From Actinacidiphila paucisporea (GTDB lineage: Bacteria > Actinomycetota > Actinomycetes > Streptomycetales > Streptomycetaceae): a stretch of DNA of 64,000 nucleotides. Within the stretch, counting starts at the first letter, position 1. The number at the start of each line of letters is the position of its first letter. The notes below the pieces were generated by a model, which saw only the letters and a program-made list of their open reading frames with translations, was not told where the DNA came from and made no database searches. This document shows, piece after piece, positions 27,399 through 35,966 of this stretch. The stretch covers positions 45,066-109,065 of the forward strand of contig NZ_FRBI01000027.1 of the NCBI RefSeq assembly GCF_900142575.1, written 5' to 3'. The position numbers were made by a program, and so were the translations under genes.

Positions 27399-29822
27399 TC
27401 ACTCCTGGGTGCTGGTTCGGTCGCTGACCTCGGCGGCGTAGGCGGCCCAGTCGCCGGCGGCGGCTCGCTGCCATTTGACGGCGACAGTGATGTCGAGGCC
27501 GAGGGTGCGGGCGAGGACTGCTGCGGGCAGCTCGGTGGCGAGCTGGAACAGGGCGGTCGAGCGGGCTTCGGCGAGCCGAATGCCGAGGTTGCGGAGCCGT
27601 TCGCCCATGGCCCAGGCACTGATCGGGCGGCCGGGCTGGCCGCCGGGAAAGAGCCAGGGAGAGTCTGTGCGGCCGAGGACGGCATGGCTGCGTCGGACTT
27701 CGACTTGCTGCAGGGCCAGTTGGGCGACGGGCTCTGGTAGCTCGACCGGGACGGCGCCGAGGCGGATGCGGACGGTTCCGTCCCTCTCCTCGACGTCCTT
27801 GACGGTGAGCCGGGAGATCGCGGCGGGCCACTGGGCATAAAGGAGCAACAGCAGGCCGGCGAGGCGGTCTTCGGGCTTGAGGGTGTGGTCGTGCAACAAG
27901 CGTCGGGCGGTGGCCCAGCGGGCTTCGTCGTCCATCGGCTGGGTGGGGCCGTTCCATCGTTCGGCGGGGAAGCTGAGGTCGCGAGTGATCTTCTGGGCGA
28001 GGGTCCAGCGCACGAAGTGGCCTGCCTCCCGGCGCAGGCGGATGTCGTCGCTGGTCATCCAGCGTTCAAGGTGGGACTGTCGGCAAGTGACCAGGGTCAG
28101 GTTCTGCCCTTCCAGCCAGTCCAGGAGATAGACGGCCGCCCGCAGGTGCTGTCGCGCGACGGTGAGCTGGTAGTGGGTGATCTCTTTGCCGCGGCTGCGT
28201 CGGCGGAGCCGGCGCAGGAGGTGCCAGGTTGCGTACCGGTGCAGAATTTTCCGGCCCTCGATGGTCACATGCGAGGCGACGAGGTCCTTCACGTGCCGTT
28301 CGAGGCGGACCATCTGCTCGTCCCGGGCGGGCAGGACGTCGGTAGCGACGAGGACGCTGCGGATGTGCTCGACGACCTTGCCCTCGGGGAGTTCGTCCAG
28401 GGCCCTGTGGGTCAGGGGGCGGCGGCCGGAGCCGAGATCGGACAGGACGGTGGCGACGATGCCGCCTGCCAGCCAGCGCATGGCGGTGGCCGTGCGTTCA
28501 GTGCTGGCCAGAGCGTCGTGAAGAGGCTGCAGCTTCGGCGGTATGGCGCCGGTGCCATCGGCGAGGAGTTCGTGCAGCCGCTGTCTGAGCGTGCAGCGAC
28601 GACAGGGCCCCGGAGCACGGAGTCGTTCGGCCTGCCCGCAGGTGGGGCAGGGGTGCCAGAGCTCGGTATCCGGTTCGGTGCAGGGCCCGCAGACGGGGGC
28701 ATCGGCGGTGCCGGAGTGGACGCCGCGGACACGTCCGCAGGCGGTGCAGCGGGCTTGGCGTTGGAAGCAGCCGCGACAACGGGGCAGGCCGGTGAGCTTC
28801 GAGAGCATGCCGGGTGCGGTGCGGCCGCAGATGGAGCAGACCACGATAGGCAGGGGGCAGCAGTTGGGGCGCTGAGGACCCTCGGGGGTGCGGGTTTGCA
28901 CTCGCCGTCGCTCGCGGCAGCTGATGCAGACTTCGGCATTCGCGGGGTCGGTGATCAGGCAGTTCGGACACAGCGGTCGCCCCTGGTCGTCGCGGGTGGC
29001 CGGCTCGCGCCGGGCTCCGCAGCGTACGCATTGTTCGATGCGGGACTTGGCGATGCAGTTGCGGCAGACTCGCTGTCCGTCGAGCGGCTTGTCGATGCGG
29101 ACCACGCGCTGGCAGCGAGGGCAGGCGGGCCGGACGATCCCCGCGACACCGGCCTCGTGCAGCAGGTCGACGAACTTCAAGATGGCGCGATGCGGCGCTC
29201 GATAGCCCTCTCGGGTCAGCAGGCGAGGGTTCTCCTCCAGGGCCCAGACCACTCGCTGACGATAGTGGGGACGGTGCGGTGCCGTCCGGCGGAGGGCCTC
29301 GGCGACCACGTCACGGTTGGCGCCCGGAGCAATCGTGGCGATCAGCTCGTGGACGACCGTGACGGGATCCCGGTCGTCGGTGTCGGGACACATCTTGCAG
29401 CGTGGCAGGCCCTTGCGGTCTCGGAAGCCGACGCGTCGGACGTTTCCGCAGGCGGTGCACTCGGCGGTCTCCTGCCCGCAGACCCCGCAGTACCAGTCCC
29501 TGCCTTTGCGTTGGAGAGTCCGCAGCTTCTTGCCGCACTCCGCGCAGACCGGCGACACGGTCGCCGAGGCGCCGGCCTTGCGGAGCTCGATGAGCAGATC
29601 GCCGATGGCCCGGGGCGCCGGGGACCGGCCGTCGCTCAGGACTGCGGGCCGTGTCTCCAGGGCCTTGGCCAGCTGCCGTGACTTCGCGCGGCCGCCCGCG
29701 ACCGCGGTGACCACGGCCCGAATCGTCTCGGCGCTGAGTTGCTTCTCGACGTCGGAGACGAGGTCCGTGATCAAGCCGACCGGGTCGGTGACGGCGCGAT
29801 CGGGCTGGCCAGCCATGGTCAT
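27399..29822 (-). CDS. Large multi-zinc-ribbon protein with degenerate tyrosine-recombinase domain
   Basis: The product has 807 residues. Between residues 90 and 410 there are about ten paired CxxC motifs (CAECGKK, CGVCGQ, CTACGNV, CPRCQR, CVRCGARR, CISCRERR, CSICGR, CTACGR, CPTCGQ), a long zinc-ribbon array. The final 250 residues resemble the catalytic domain of phage-type integrases, but the Arg I box reads LYAQWPAAISRLTV, the His/Arg box is absent, and the Tyr position lies in WQRAAAGDW. It is thus a predicted inactive recombinase relative, homologous in plan to the 568-residue protein at 24632. Its start overlaps the XRE gene stop by ATGA. Confidence 0.75.
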   Translation of the reverse strand: MTMAGQPDRAVTDPVGLITDLVSDVEKQLSAETIRAVVTAVAGGRAKSRQLAKALETRPAVLSDGRSPAPRAIGDLLIELRKAGASATVSPVCAECGKKLRTLQRKGRDWYCGVCGQETAECTACGNVRRVGFRDRKGLPRCKMCPDTDDRDPVTVVHELIATIAPGANRDVVAEALRRTAPHRPHYRQRVVWALEENPRLLTREGYRAPHRAILKFVDLLHEAGVAGIVRPACPRCQRVVRIDKPLDGQRVCRNCIAKSRIEQCVRCGARREPATRDDQGRPLCPNCLITDPANAEVCISCRERRRVQTRTPEGPQRPNCCPLPIVVCSICGRTAPGMLSKLTGLPRCRGCFQRQARCTACGRVRGVHSGTADAPVCGPCTEPDTELWHPCPTCGQAERLRAPGPCRRCTLRQRLHELLADGTGAIPPKLQPLHDALASTERTATAMRWLAGGIVATVLSDLGSGRRPLTHRALDELPEGKVVEHIRSVLVATDVLPARDEQMVRLERHVKDLVASHVTIEGRKILHRYATWHLLRRLRRRSRGKEITHYQLTVARQHLRAAVYLLDWLEGQNLTLVTCRQSHLERWMTSDDIRLRREAGHFVRWTLAQKITRDLSFPAERWNGPTQPMDDEARWATARRLLHDHTLKPEDRLAGLLLLLYAQWPAAISRLTVKDVEERDGTVRIRLGAVPVELPEPVAQLALQQVEVRRSHAVLGRTDSPWLFPGGQPGRPISAWAMGERLRNLGIRLAEARSTALFQLATELPAAVLARTLGLDITVAVKWQRAAAGDWAAYAAEVSDRTSTQE

Positions 29823-30169
29823 GACCGGTCAACACCTCTGATCCGAGCCCGCTTTGGCCGCAGTCCGCCGAGTCCCTCCGCATCGGGTGCCAAGCCGCCG
29901 GCAGCTGCCTTCTTCGGCTTCTTCACGGTCCCGGCCGCCGCGATGGGCTCGATGAGGTCGTCCATGGTGCAGTCGAGGATGTCGAGCAGGGCCATGAGGA
30001 TCTTCAGGCTCAGTCGCTCGGGTCGCTCGACGACGAGCCGGTAGACCTGACTGGAGGACAGGGCGATGCCGCGTTCGGCGAGCGGAGCGAGGAGGTCGGT
30101 GGTGGAGAACATCCCGCGGTCGGCCATGACTTTGCGCAGGTGCCAGTGGTAGTCGAGCTTGGCGGCCAT
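29819..30169 (-). CDS. XRE-like helix-turn-helix regulator
   Basis: The product has 116 residues. The helix-turn-helix occupies about residues 8-75 (HLRKVMADRGMF, LAPLAERGIALSSSQVYRLV, LKILMALLDILDCTMDDLI), closely parallel to the regulator at 26335. A Lys/Arg-rich tail (VKKPKKAAAGG) follows. It is translationally coupled to the 807-residue recombinase-like gene and lies 16 bp after the active integrase gene, so all may be read from one leftward transcript. It is likely autoregulatory or a DNA-targeting subunit. Confidence 0.85.
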   Translation of the reverse strand: MAAKLDYHWHLRKVMADRGMFSTTDLLAPLAERGIALSSSQVYRLVVERPERLSLKILMALLDILDCTMDDLIEPIAAAGTVKKPKKAAAGGLAPDAEGLGGLRPKRARIRGVDRS

Positions 30170-30185
30170 CGCCGGATCCCTCCTG

Positions 30186-31289
30186 TCAGGCCCCGGCGAA
30201 CGCCGGGGCCAGTGCCTTGTGCAGGGAAGTGTTCATGAAGTCGTCGCTGACGTGCGTGTAGATGGCCAGGGAGCTGTCGCACTCGTGGCCGACCTGCTGC
30301 TGGATGAAGCGCCGGTCCACCCCGTCCTCGGTCAGATGCGTGGCGTATGAGTGGCGAAGTCCGTGCGGGGTCAACGCTTTGGGCAGCTGCAGGGCGTCCC
30401 GGTATGCCTCGAACCGGTCGTTGATCGAGCCGGGCTGCAGGCGGCCCCCGCGCTCGGTGATCCACAGAGCCGGATGATCCGGGAATCCGAAGCGCGGGCG
30501 GACGTTCTCGACGTAGTCGGCGACCGCCTCGACGGCCCAGTCCATCACCGACAACATGTTCCGCCGCCGCGGCGGCTGCCCCTTCTTCGCCTTGCCGTAG
30601 CGGACGTTGAGCGTGCCGTACCGGCCGAACTGCCCAGCCTGCGGATTGCGGCCGAAGTCGACCACATCGAGCTTGGACGTCTCGGTCCGGCGCAGCCCCC
30701 ACCCGTAGATCACCTTGAAGAGGGTGGCGTCACGGTAGGCCGCCAGGGCGCCCTTGCGTTTCGCCCGAACCGCGCGATCGACCTGGTCGTCGGCGTAGTC
30801 GAGGAAGAGCTGCAGCTCTTCCCGCGTGAAGGGCCTCGCCTCCGGGTCGCCCTCGTAATCCTGCAGGTGAGGCAGGGTATTCCACTCGTGACAGATCGCC
30901 ACCGGGAAGGTTTCGAAGGCTTCCTCGCATGCCGGACCCCAGCCGTAGCGGGCGTCAATGAGGAGCTCGGTGAACAGCCGGACAGTGCCCTGGTAACTGC
31001 GAACCGTGGACGGCGCCAAGTGCTTCTCGCTCGTCAGCGACGCCGACCATTCGTCCAGGTGGGCCGGCGTCCATCGCCACGGGTACTCGTTCGTGAAGTC
31101 CAGGAACCGGCGGATCAGCCGTTCCCTCGGGTCGATCGTCTCGTCCTTCAGCCCCCGCAACTTCTGCTGAGCACGCCAGCCCCGCAGCATCGCGTCGAAC
31201 ATCGCGTCCTCGGGACGCAGCTGGACCAGCCCGGAGACGAGCTCCATATGGGCCGCCCCGGCCAGGGCCACCTTGCGCTGATGCACCAC
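30186..31289 (-). CDS. Tyrosine recombinase / integrase with complete active site
   Basis: The product has 367 residues. A SAM-like core-binding domain (about 30-125) precedes the catalytic domain, which keeps every key residue: Arg in YGWGLRRTE (about 196-204), Lys in RYGKAKKG, His-x-x-Arg in HGLRHSYATHL, His in QQVGHECDSS and the nucleophile Tyr in AIYTHVSDD. It should cut and rejoin DNA at a specific site, moving or inverting the element. It is upstream of, and probably cotranscribed with, the two degenerate recombinase/XRE pairs. The start could be 31289 (MVHQRKV) or an internal ATG at MELVSGL. The region just upstream (31278-31334) has nested inverted repeats that might be its binding site. 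Confidence 0.9.
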   Translation of the reverse strand: MVHQRKVALAGAAHMELVSGLVQLRPEDAMFDAMLRGWRAQQKLRGLKDETIDPRERLIRRFLDFTNEYPWRWTPAHLDEWSASLTSEKHLAPSTVRSYQGTVRLFTELLIDARYGWGPACEEAFETFPVAICHEWNTLPHLQDYEGDPEARPFTREELQLFLDYADDQVDRAVRAKRKGALAAYRDATLFKVIYGWGLRRTETSKLDVVDFGRNPQAGQFGRYGTLNVRYGKAKKGQPPRRRNMLSVMDWAVEAVADYVENVRPRFGFPDHPALWITERGGRLQPGSINDRFEAYRDALQLPKALTPHGLRHSYATHLTEDGVDRRFIQQQVGHECDSSLAIYTHVSDDFMNTSLHKALAPAFAGA

Positions 31290-31334
31290 TCCAGACCATC
31301 CCTTCTGGAGGGCAAATCATGCATCAGAAGGGAT
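31278..31334. repeat. Nested inverted repeats at the integrase start
   Basis: CTGATGCA (31278-31285) is matched by TGCATCAG (31320-31327), and ATCCCTTCTG (31298-31307) by CAGAAGGGAT (31325-31334). The repeats flank the start of the integrase gene and may be an operator or an attachment-site arm. A further CTGATGCA occurs at about 31433. Confidence 0.5.
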
Positions 31335-31613
31335 CTATTCGGCAACACCCCTGCTCAGAAGGCCAGTTTGTAGGCTCCACGAACTCCTTCCGATTCCCGT
31401 CGCGACCAGGCGACCTGCGACTTCTCGCCCGTCTGATGCAATTCCCGAGGGTTCGTCGGCGGACCCGGTTATCGGAACCTGCGGAATGCCTTTGCCGGCC
31501 GGCTCCGGCAATGGTGCGGTCTCCTCGGGCGGGCTGGCGGCAGCCGGCCCGAGGAATCCCGGGTGGGTTGGGCCTCCGAGGTGGGTTCGGCGTCGGCCGG
31601 TCCGGTCGGTCAG
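31335..31613. other. Intergenic stretch upstream of the integrase
   Basis: Nothing coding is convincing here. Apart from the extra CTGATGCA copy near 31433, I see no further repeats or hairpins. It presumably carries the integrase promoter and, possibly, part of an attachment site. Confidence 0.35.
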
Positions 31614-32078
31614 CTACGGGGCGGGAACCTCCCTGATGAGGCGCGAGGTCCAGTCGCACCAGGCCGCACCGGGCAGGAAGGCGCCGCCAGCTTCGTCGAG
31701 GTGGTCTTCGACGTACGGGATGGTCGCATCGCAGACTTCGAATGCCTGGTCGAAGAACTCCGTGGTGTCGGGGTTGGCGTGGAAGCTCCAGCGCGGGTTG
31801 TAGGTGGCTGTCCGCTTGACGATCCGCGTGAACAGGTGGGGGCGGTCGGCGGTCTCCCCGCTGACGAGTTCCCGGGCATGCTCGATGTCCCCGGGCTTGG
31901 TCAGCTTGACGACGAACTGCTCGCGCGTGATGTCCGTCATCACGAAGTACGCGGGGCCCTCGGCGGCGGCGCGCACGGACTGGTTGTCGGGGCTGTCGGC
32001 CTGAGAGGGCTGCGCCGTAGCGAAAGCCAGCAGGCCGACAGCGGCCAGGCCGGCCGCCTTGGTGAACACGCGTCGCAT
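31614..32078 (-). CDS. Secreted BP74-like protein
   Basis: The product has 154 residues. A classic signal peptide (MRRVFTKAAGLAAVGLLAFA, cleavage near AQPSQA) is followed by a compact domain with AYFVMTDITREQFVVKL and RIVKRTATYNPRWSFH, which I recognise as the domain called BP74-like or calmodulin-binding-like in Streptomyces secreted proteins. The family name is structural history; the bacterial function is unknown. Two Cys (FEVCDATI, AAWCDWTS) could form a disulfide. The start at 32078 is set by GAGGAGAG ahead of it; the longer frame adds a non-hydrophobic extension. It is a lone gene with no partner. Confidence 0.75.
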   Translation of the reverse strand: MRRVFTKAAGLAAVGLLAFATAQPSQADSPDNQSVRAAAEGPAYFVMTDITREQFVVKLTKPGDIEHARELVSGETADRPHLFTRIVKRTATYNPRWSFHANPDTTEFFDQAFEVCDATIPYVEDHLDEAGGAFLPGAAWCDWTSRLIREVPAP

Positions 32079-32228
32079 GTGGGTTCTCTCCTCGTTCACG
32101 GGCGTCGTGCACATCACGACTGACCACGAGAAGCATTGAATCAGTTACTAGGAGTAATCGTGATCATGTCGGGGCTCGCGTCGCAGATGACGTCCGCCAA
32201 CCTGCAATCAGGGACCGGGCTGATGGGA

Positions 32229-32462
32229 TCAGCGACGGCTGAGATCAGCGTCGTCGCACGACGCAGTCCACAGTGGGCCGCTCGAAATCCGCGTGAACTC
32301 AAAGATGGCCGCCCGCGCATTACCGATGTGGCTGTCGGTCAGGTTCGCCGCAGCCACGAACAGGGCGACCAGATTAACGATCCGTTGCTCGAAATCCTTG
32401 ACGTCGCGCTGCGTCGGCAGCGTACGAGCCGGCGAGATGTTCCGGATGACTGCCAGTGCCAT
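32229..32462 (-). CDS. Small hypothetical ORF or gene remnant
   Basis: A 77-residue frame starts MALAVIRNISPARTLPTQRD and includes a hydrophobic helix (VNLVALFVAAANLTD) and an ending (FEFTRISSGPLWTASC) that looks protein-like. The frame is open a further 123 bp upstream, so the start is uncertain. No family was recognised. It lies alone in a 570-bp gap and may be the end of a lost gene. The rest of the gap (32079-32652) shows nothing else. Confidence 0.3.
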   Translation of the reverse strand: MALAVIRNISPARTLPTQRDVKDFEQRIVNLVALFVAAANLTDSHIGNARAAIFEFTRISSGPLWTASCDDADLSRR

Positions 32463-32652
32463 CAGTTCAGCGAGACAACGACTGAGTCGAGATTTCCGGC
32501 AGACCTTCAGGATTTCCGACGAACCATCAAACTCCGCCACCCAGAACAGGCATCCCGCGCCACCTGGCCCGCAGCCCACTCCCACTGCCCCGGCCCTGAA
32601 CGAACTCGGCGGCCTACAGACAACCCGGCACCGCAGCAGAAGGAGCCGACCC

Positions 32653-33192
32653 GTGTTCCCCCATCCCGACTTCGACCTCTACGACAACACCGGACGCACC
32701 ACCGAGCAGATCAACGCCGCCAACACCGACGCTCCCACATGCGACGACCTGCGCCACTGGTCGGTTAAGGAGGGCTCCGTACCCGACCCGGTCGGGCCCG
32801 CCATCACCGCCTGGACCGATCGCCTGCACGCCGCCGAGCACAGCGAGGTCGCCCAACTGCTCCTCCTCGCCACGACTGACCCGAACGGCGTGCTCCCCCG
32901 GCTCCACGAGTTCCTCGAAGCCGCCGCCGACAAGCTCCAGCAGGCGGGCGCCAGCGAAGCTGCTACTCAGTTGACCGGCATCGTCACCCGCCTGGGCGAA
33001 CTCGACCAGGACCTCTACGACACGGCGGTGGACGCCTGGGAGGACATCAACACCGCGCAAAGCCGCGCCACCACCGCCACCAGCGCCTCTCCCGCCGTCG
33101 GCGCTCGAGCCACCACCGCTGCTCCGCCCTCGAACTACGAGCCCGCGGCGCCCCTGCCGCTGCCCCGCCCGGATCACCCCCACCGCCGCTGA
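32653..33192 (+). CDS. Hypothetical protein with shared helical domain and Ala/Pro tail
   Basis: The product has 179 residues. The middle part (AEHSEVAQLLLLATTDPNGV, then LPRLHEFLEAAADKL) is recognisably the same domain as in the proteins at 34426 and 41934. The C-terminus is a disordered Ala/Thr/Pro tail (QSRATTATSASPAVGARATT) ending in basic residues, a looser version of the tail found on many products in this region. The GTG at 32653 is chosen because GGAGCCGACCC precedes it. It opens the long plus-strand cargo array. Function is unknown. Confidence 0.6.
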   Translation: MFPHPDFDLYDNTGRTTEQINAANTDAPTCDDLRHWSVKEGSVPDPVGPAITAWTDRLHAAEHSEVAQLLLLATTDPNGVLPRLHEFLEAAADKLQQAGASEAATQLTGIVTRLGELDQDLYDTAVDAWEDINTAQSRATTATSASPAVGARATTAAPPSNYEPAAPLPLPRPDHPHRR

Positions 33193-33216
33193 ACCGCAGA
33201 TCAGGATGGATCCGCC

Positions 33217-33289
33217 ATGCCCTACACCCGCAGACACCGGGCCGCCCGCGCCCGCTCATCCGCCCCCTCGAATCCCCATTGGACCCGCC
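33217..33289 (+). promoter_or_regulatory. Conserved upstream mini-ORF leader (copy 1)
   Basis: ATG at 33217 opens a short Arg-rich reading frame (MPYTRRHRAARARSS) that starts 73 bases before the ATG of the next gene and runs into it out of frame. Two other genes, at 35967 and 46477, have the same arrangement with M-x-x-T-R-R peptides 70-71 bases upstream. It may be an upstream ORF controlling translation, or an RNA element that happens to be open. Confidence 0.4.
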
Positions 33290-34381
33290 ATGCCCGCACC
33301 CGATCCGAACGCGCCCCTCCTCCACCCGGCGCCGCCCCGCCAGGACCAGGCCCGTGGCCGGCTGCGGGACTTCAGCGACGCCCTCGCCCGCCGGCTCTCC
33401 GGCTCATGGTCCGCGGCAACCGACGACTACTTCGCCTACAGCCCGACCCACGTCCACGTGATGGACAGGCTGTGGGACCACGGCCATGCCGAGTGGGCAC
33501 TGCAGGACGTCCTCCACGAGGAGGCCGCTCTGCTGGACGGCCCCAGCGGTGAACTCTTCGTCGTCCTCGCACACCCGCAGCACCGCGGGCAGTTCGTGGT
33601 GGCCGCCCTCGCGCCGCCCGGAATCGACGGCTCGCTGCGCACCGACCACACGCCCAACGGCATCGCCGTACCCGGCGACCCGGTCCGGGCGGCGGCTGAC
33701 ATCGAACGCCGCCTGCTGCCCCGCTATCAGCAAGCCGTCGAAGCGGTGCGCGTCCCCGCGCTGCGCGAAGCGAACCGTCTCGCACAGGAGGCCCTCGCCG
33801 ACTGGGACGCGATCTCGGACTCCCGCTGCGACGCCGCGGGCATGCCTCTGGACGAAGACGCCTACGGCATCCGGCAAGCACAGCGCGACGCCGAAGCCTG
33901 GCAGCCCTTCGAGACGTTCCTCTTCCACGGCCCTGCCGCGATCGGCCACGCGAAAGCCGCTCTGACCGCGCTTGCGCTGCCTGCCTCCACCGCCGACCGG
34001 TGGAGCTACCAGTTGCGGGCACTGACCGGCGCCCTGACCGAGGGCATCCGCATCCGCGACGACTGGGAGTCCCGCCTGGCCGCCGTGCTCAACCAGCAGG
34101 TCGGCCCGGACCGCTGGGTCGCCTTCAACGACGGCCTCGACGAGCGCAACGCCGAGGGCTGGCACGCGATGACCGTCTTCATCGACCACGGCCCCGTACT
34201 GCACGCCATCGACAACGCCGAACGGGAGCGCGCCGAGTTCGCCGCTGTCCGGGTCGCCGCCGCGCGGGCACGGTCCACCGCCGCAATGCCCGCGTCCAGG
34301 CCCGGTCGCCGACCGCCGACGCCCGAGACACCCTCGTCGCCCCCCGGGCCTCCGGCACGGCCGCACACCCCTGGCCGCTGA
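33290..34381 (+). CDS. Hypothetical protein with RAARARS-type C-terminal tail
   Basis: The product has 363 residues. It begins with a helix RGRLRDFSDALARRLSG, has a mixed alpha/beta central part (VMDRLWDHGHAEWALQDVL, LFVVLAHPQHRGQFVVAAL), a second helical part, and from about residue 320 a tail starting VRVAAARARSTAAM and continuing Pro/Ser-rich to TPGR. The N-terminal helix resembles the start of the protein encoded at 34426. I know no function. The ATG at 33290 follows GGACCCGCC, a spacing repeated before other genes of this array. Confidence 0.6.
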   Translation: MPAPDPNAPLLHPAPPRQDQARGRLRDFSDALARRLSGSWSAATDDYFAYSPTHVHVMDRLWDHGHAEWALQDVLHEEAALLDGPSGELFVVLAHPQHRGQFVVAALAPPGIDGSLRTDHTPNGIAVPGDPVRAAADIERRLLPRYQQAVEAVRVPALREANRLAQEALADWDAISDSRCDAAGMPLDEDAYGIRQAQRDAEAWQPFETFLFHGPAAIGHAKAALTALALPASTADRWSYQLRALTGALTEGIRIRDDWESRLAAVLNQQVGPDRWVAFNDGLDERNAEGWHAMTVFIDHGPVLHAIDNAERERAEFAAVRVAAARARSTAAMPASRPGRRPPTPETPSSPPGPPARPHTPGR

Positions 34382-34425
34382 CTTCCCCCTGCGTCGGCTC
34401 CCTTCGCCACGAGGGCCGAACCGCC

Positions 34426-35841
34426 ATGTACCAAAACCCTGAACCAGCCCGTCAGCAGCCCGATGCGCGCAGGCCGACGGACGTTGGTCTCCAGGACTTC
34501 GCCGCAGCGATGGCGGCGCGGCTGCCGGGACGGGACATGCGGGTCCTCGATCTCGCCCTGGACGCCGCACTCGCTGACGGCCTTATCACCGAGTCCCGGA
34601 CGGGCCAAACCGTCGATACGCCGGATCCTCGACTCCGCACCGTCTCCCAGGCTTTCCACTCGGCGCGGCATCGCACCGTGGCGCCTGGGGCGACCGACCA
34701 GAAAGGAGGCCCCGATATGCAGCCCGATCAGATCGCGGTCACCATCACCCGGCAGGGCACCCGGGTCACCGCCCGCACCAGCGGCCCGCCCGCCCAGGAA
34801 GACGCCGCAGGCGCCTTCGGCCCGGAGCACGGCTACGCCCACCTCACCGCCCCGCTGCGGCAGCGCGGCCTGGTGTGCACCGTCGAGTACGGCCTCAGCG
34901 ACTACATCGTCCACGCCGAACTCCCCGACGGCAGCGCCCTGACCATCTCCCCGCCTCAGGAACCGCCCGCCGACCACCCGCCGGGCCACCCGGGAAGCTG
35001 GCTGGTCACCCGGAGCAGCCCATACAACACCGCGGTGCACGAAGTGCTCTACAACTCCGAGCCTGGCGGGCCGCACGCCGAGAACGGCGGCAGCGCCGCC
35101 CCGCTCCTGGCCGCCATCGATGTCCTCCTGGACCAGCTCGGCCTACCCTCAGCAGCGCCGTCTTCCGCCCTTGAACCCCTCAACGCCGCCGACGCCGTCC
35201 TCCACCGCGCGGGCTTCGTCTCCGAAGTGACCCACCACGGGCGCTTCCACCACCTGCCCGCCGGCATGACCGACCCGGTCGAGCAGCGCCGCGCGGTGAC
35301 CAGGGCCGTGGACATGCTGGGCGCCGAGGGCTTCGCCTACGCCGTCGAGGCCGACCTGCTCGACAACAGCCAGCCGGTCGGCACTCATCACGAGATGAGC
35401 CTCGGCGACCAGCTCGGCCACCTCACCCAGGCCATCTCCCGAGCCGGCCACACCAGCCAAGCCGTCGCGGTGCTCAGCGAGCTGACCGCCCCCGGCGACG
35501 GCGTCCTGGACCGCCTCACCGAAGCCCTCGACGCCACAGCCGACTGGTGGGAAGGACTCGGCGAGGAAACCGATCCCCTCTACGCCGCGCGCCTTCGCCG
35601 CATCAACCAGCACATCAGCGTCTCCGTGCTGGAAATCCAGAATCTGCGCAACACCCTGGCCGACCGCCACACCGCGCACCCCGGGCACGCCCAGCCCGAC
35701 CCGGTACCCGCGCAGGAGCCCCGCGTCGCTGCCGCGCTGGCGTTCTCGCCGTTCGCGCGGCGAAGCCGTCCAGCTCCAACCCCCGCCATTCCTGCCGCCA
35801 CGGCCGCCCCGCCTGCTGCCCGGCCCGAGCGCACTCGCTGA
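34426..35841 (+). CDS. Hypothetical protein with DUF317-like segment, shared GF/LP module and RTR tail; internal start likely
   Basis: The 471-residue frame may hold two initiation sites. The ATG at 34426 starts MYQNPEPARQQ. A near-perfect GAAAGGAGG before an in-frame ATG at 34717 (MQPDQIAVTITRQG) suggests a separate 374-residue product. The latter contains a DUF317-like piece (GSWLVTRSSPYNTAVHEVL), a copy of the repeated module (VLHRAGFVSEVTHHGRFHHL ... YAVEADLLD), and the helical domain shared with 32653 and 41934 (LGDQLGHLTQAISRAG, GVLDRLTEALDATADW). The C-terminal tail (PRVAAALAFSPFARRSRPAP) ends PERTR. The combination suggests domain shuffling among cargo proteins. Function is unknown. 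Confidence 0.6.
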   Translation: MYQNPEPARQQPDARRPTDVGLQDFAAAMAARLPGRDMRVLDLALDAALADGLITESRTGQTVDTPDPRLRTVSQAFHSARHRTVAPGATDQKGGPDMQPDQIAVTITRQGTRVTARTSGPPAQEDAAGAFGPEHGYAHLTAPLRQRGLVCTVEYGLSDYIVHAELPDGSALTISPPQEPPADHPPGHPGSWLVTRSSPYNTAVHEVLYNSEPGGPHAENGGSAAPLLAAIDVLLDQLGLPSAAPSSALEPLNAADAVLHRAGFVSEVTHHGRFHHLPAGMTDPVEQRRAVTRAVDMLGAEGFAYAVEADLLDNSQPVGTHHEMSLGDQLGHLTQAISRAGHTSQAVAVLSELTAPGDGVLDRLTEALDATADWWEGLGEETDPLYAARLRRINQHISVSVLEIQNLRNTLADRHTAHPGHAQPDPVPAQEPRVAAALAFSPFARRSRPAPTPAIPAATAAPPAARPERTR

Positions 35842-35896
35842 ACCGCCTCACCCACCTGTCGCCACCACCGCCCCTGACCTGGAGAGACACCCCCTC

Positions 35897-35966
35897 ATGA
35901 TCCGCACCCGCAGACCATCCGCCCTCGCTCGCCCCGCCGTCGCTGCCCGCCCTGAACGGATCCGCC
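35897..35966 (+). promoter_or_regulatory. Conserved upstream mini-ORF leader (copy 2)
   Basis: The ATG at 35897 follows GGAGAGACACCCCCTC and opens the peptide frame MIRTRRPSALARPAVAARPE, out of frame with the gene starting 70 bases later. The first codons ATCCGCACCCGCAGACC closely match the copy at 46406 (ATCCGCACCAGAAGACC). Confidence 0.4.

Noticed and set aside
27885..29681. A 598-residue plus-strand open frame
   Set aside because: Shadow of the 807-residue zinc-ribbon gene on the minus strand; composition is Gly/Ala/Asp-rich with no motifs.
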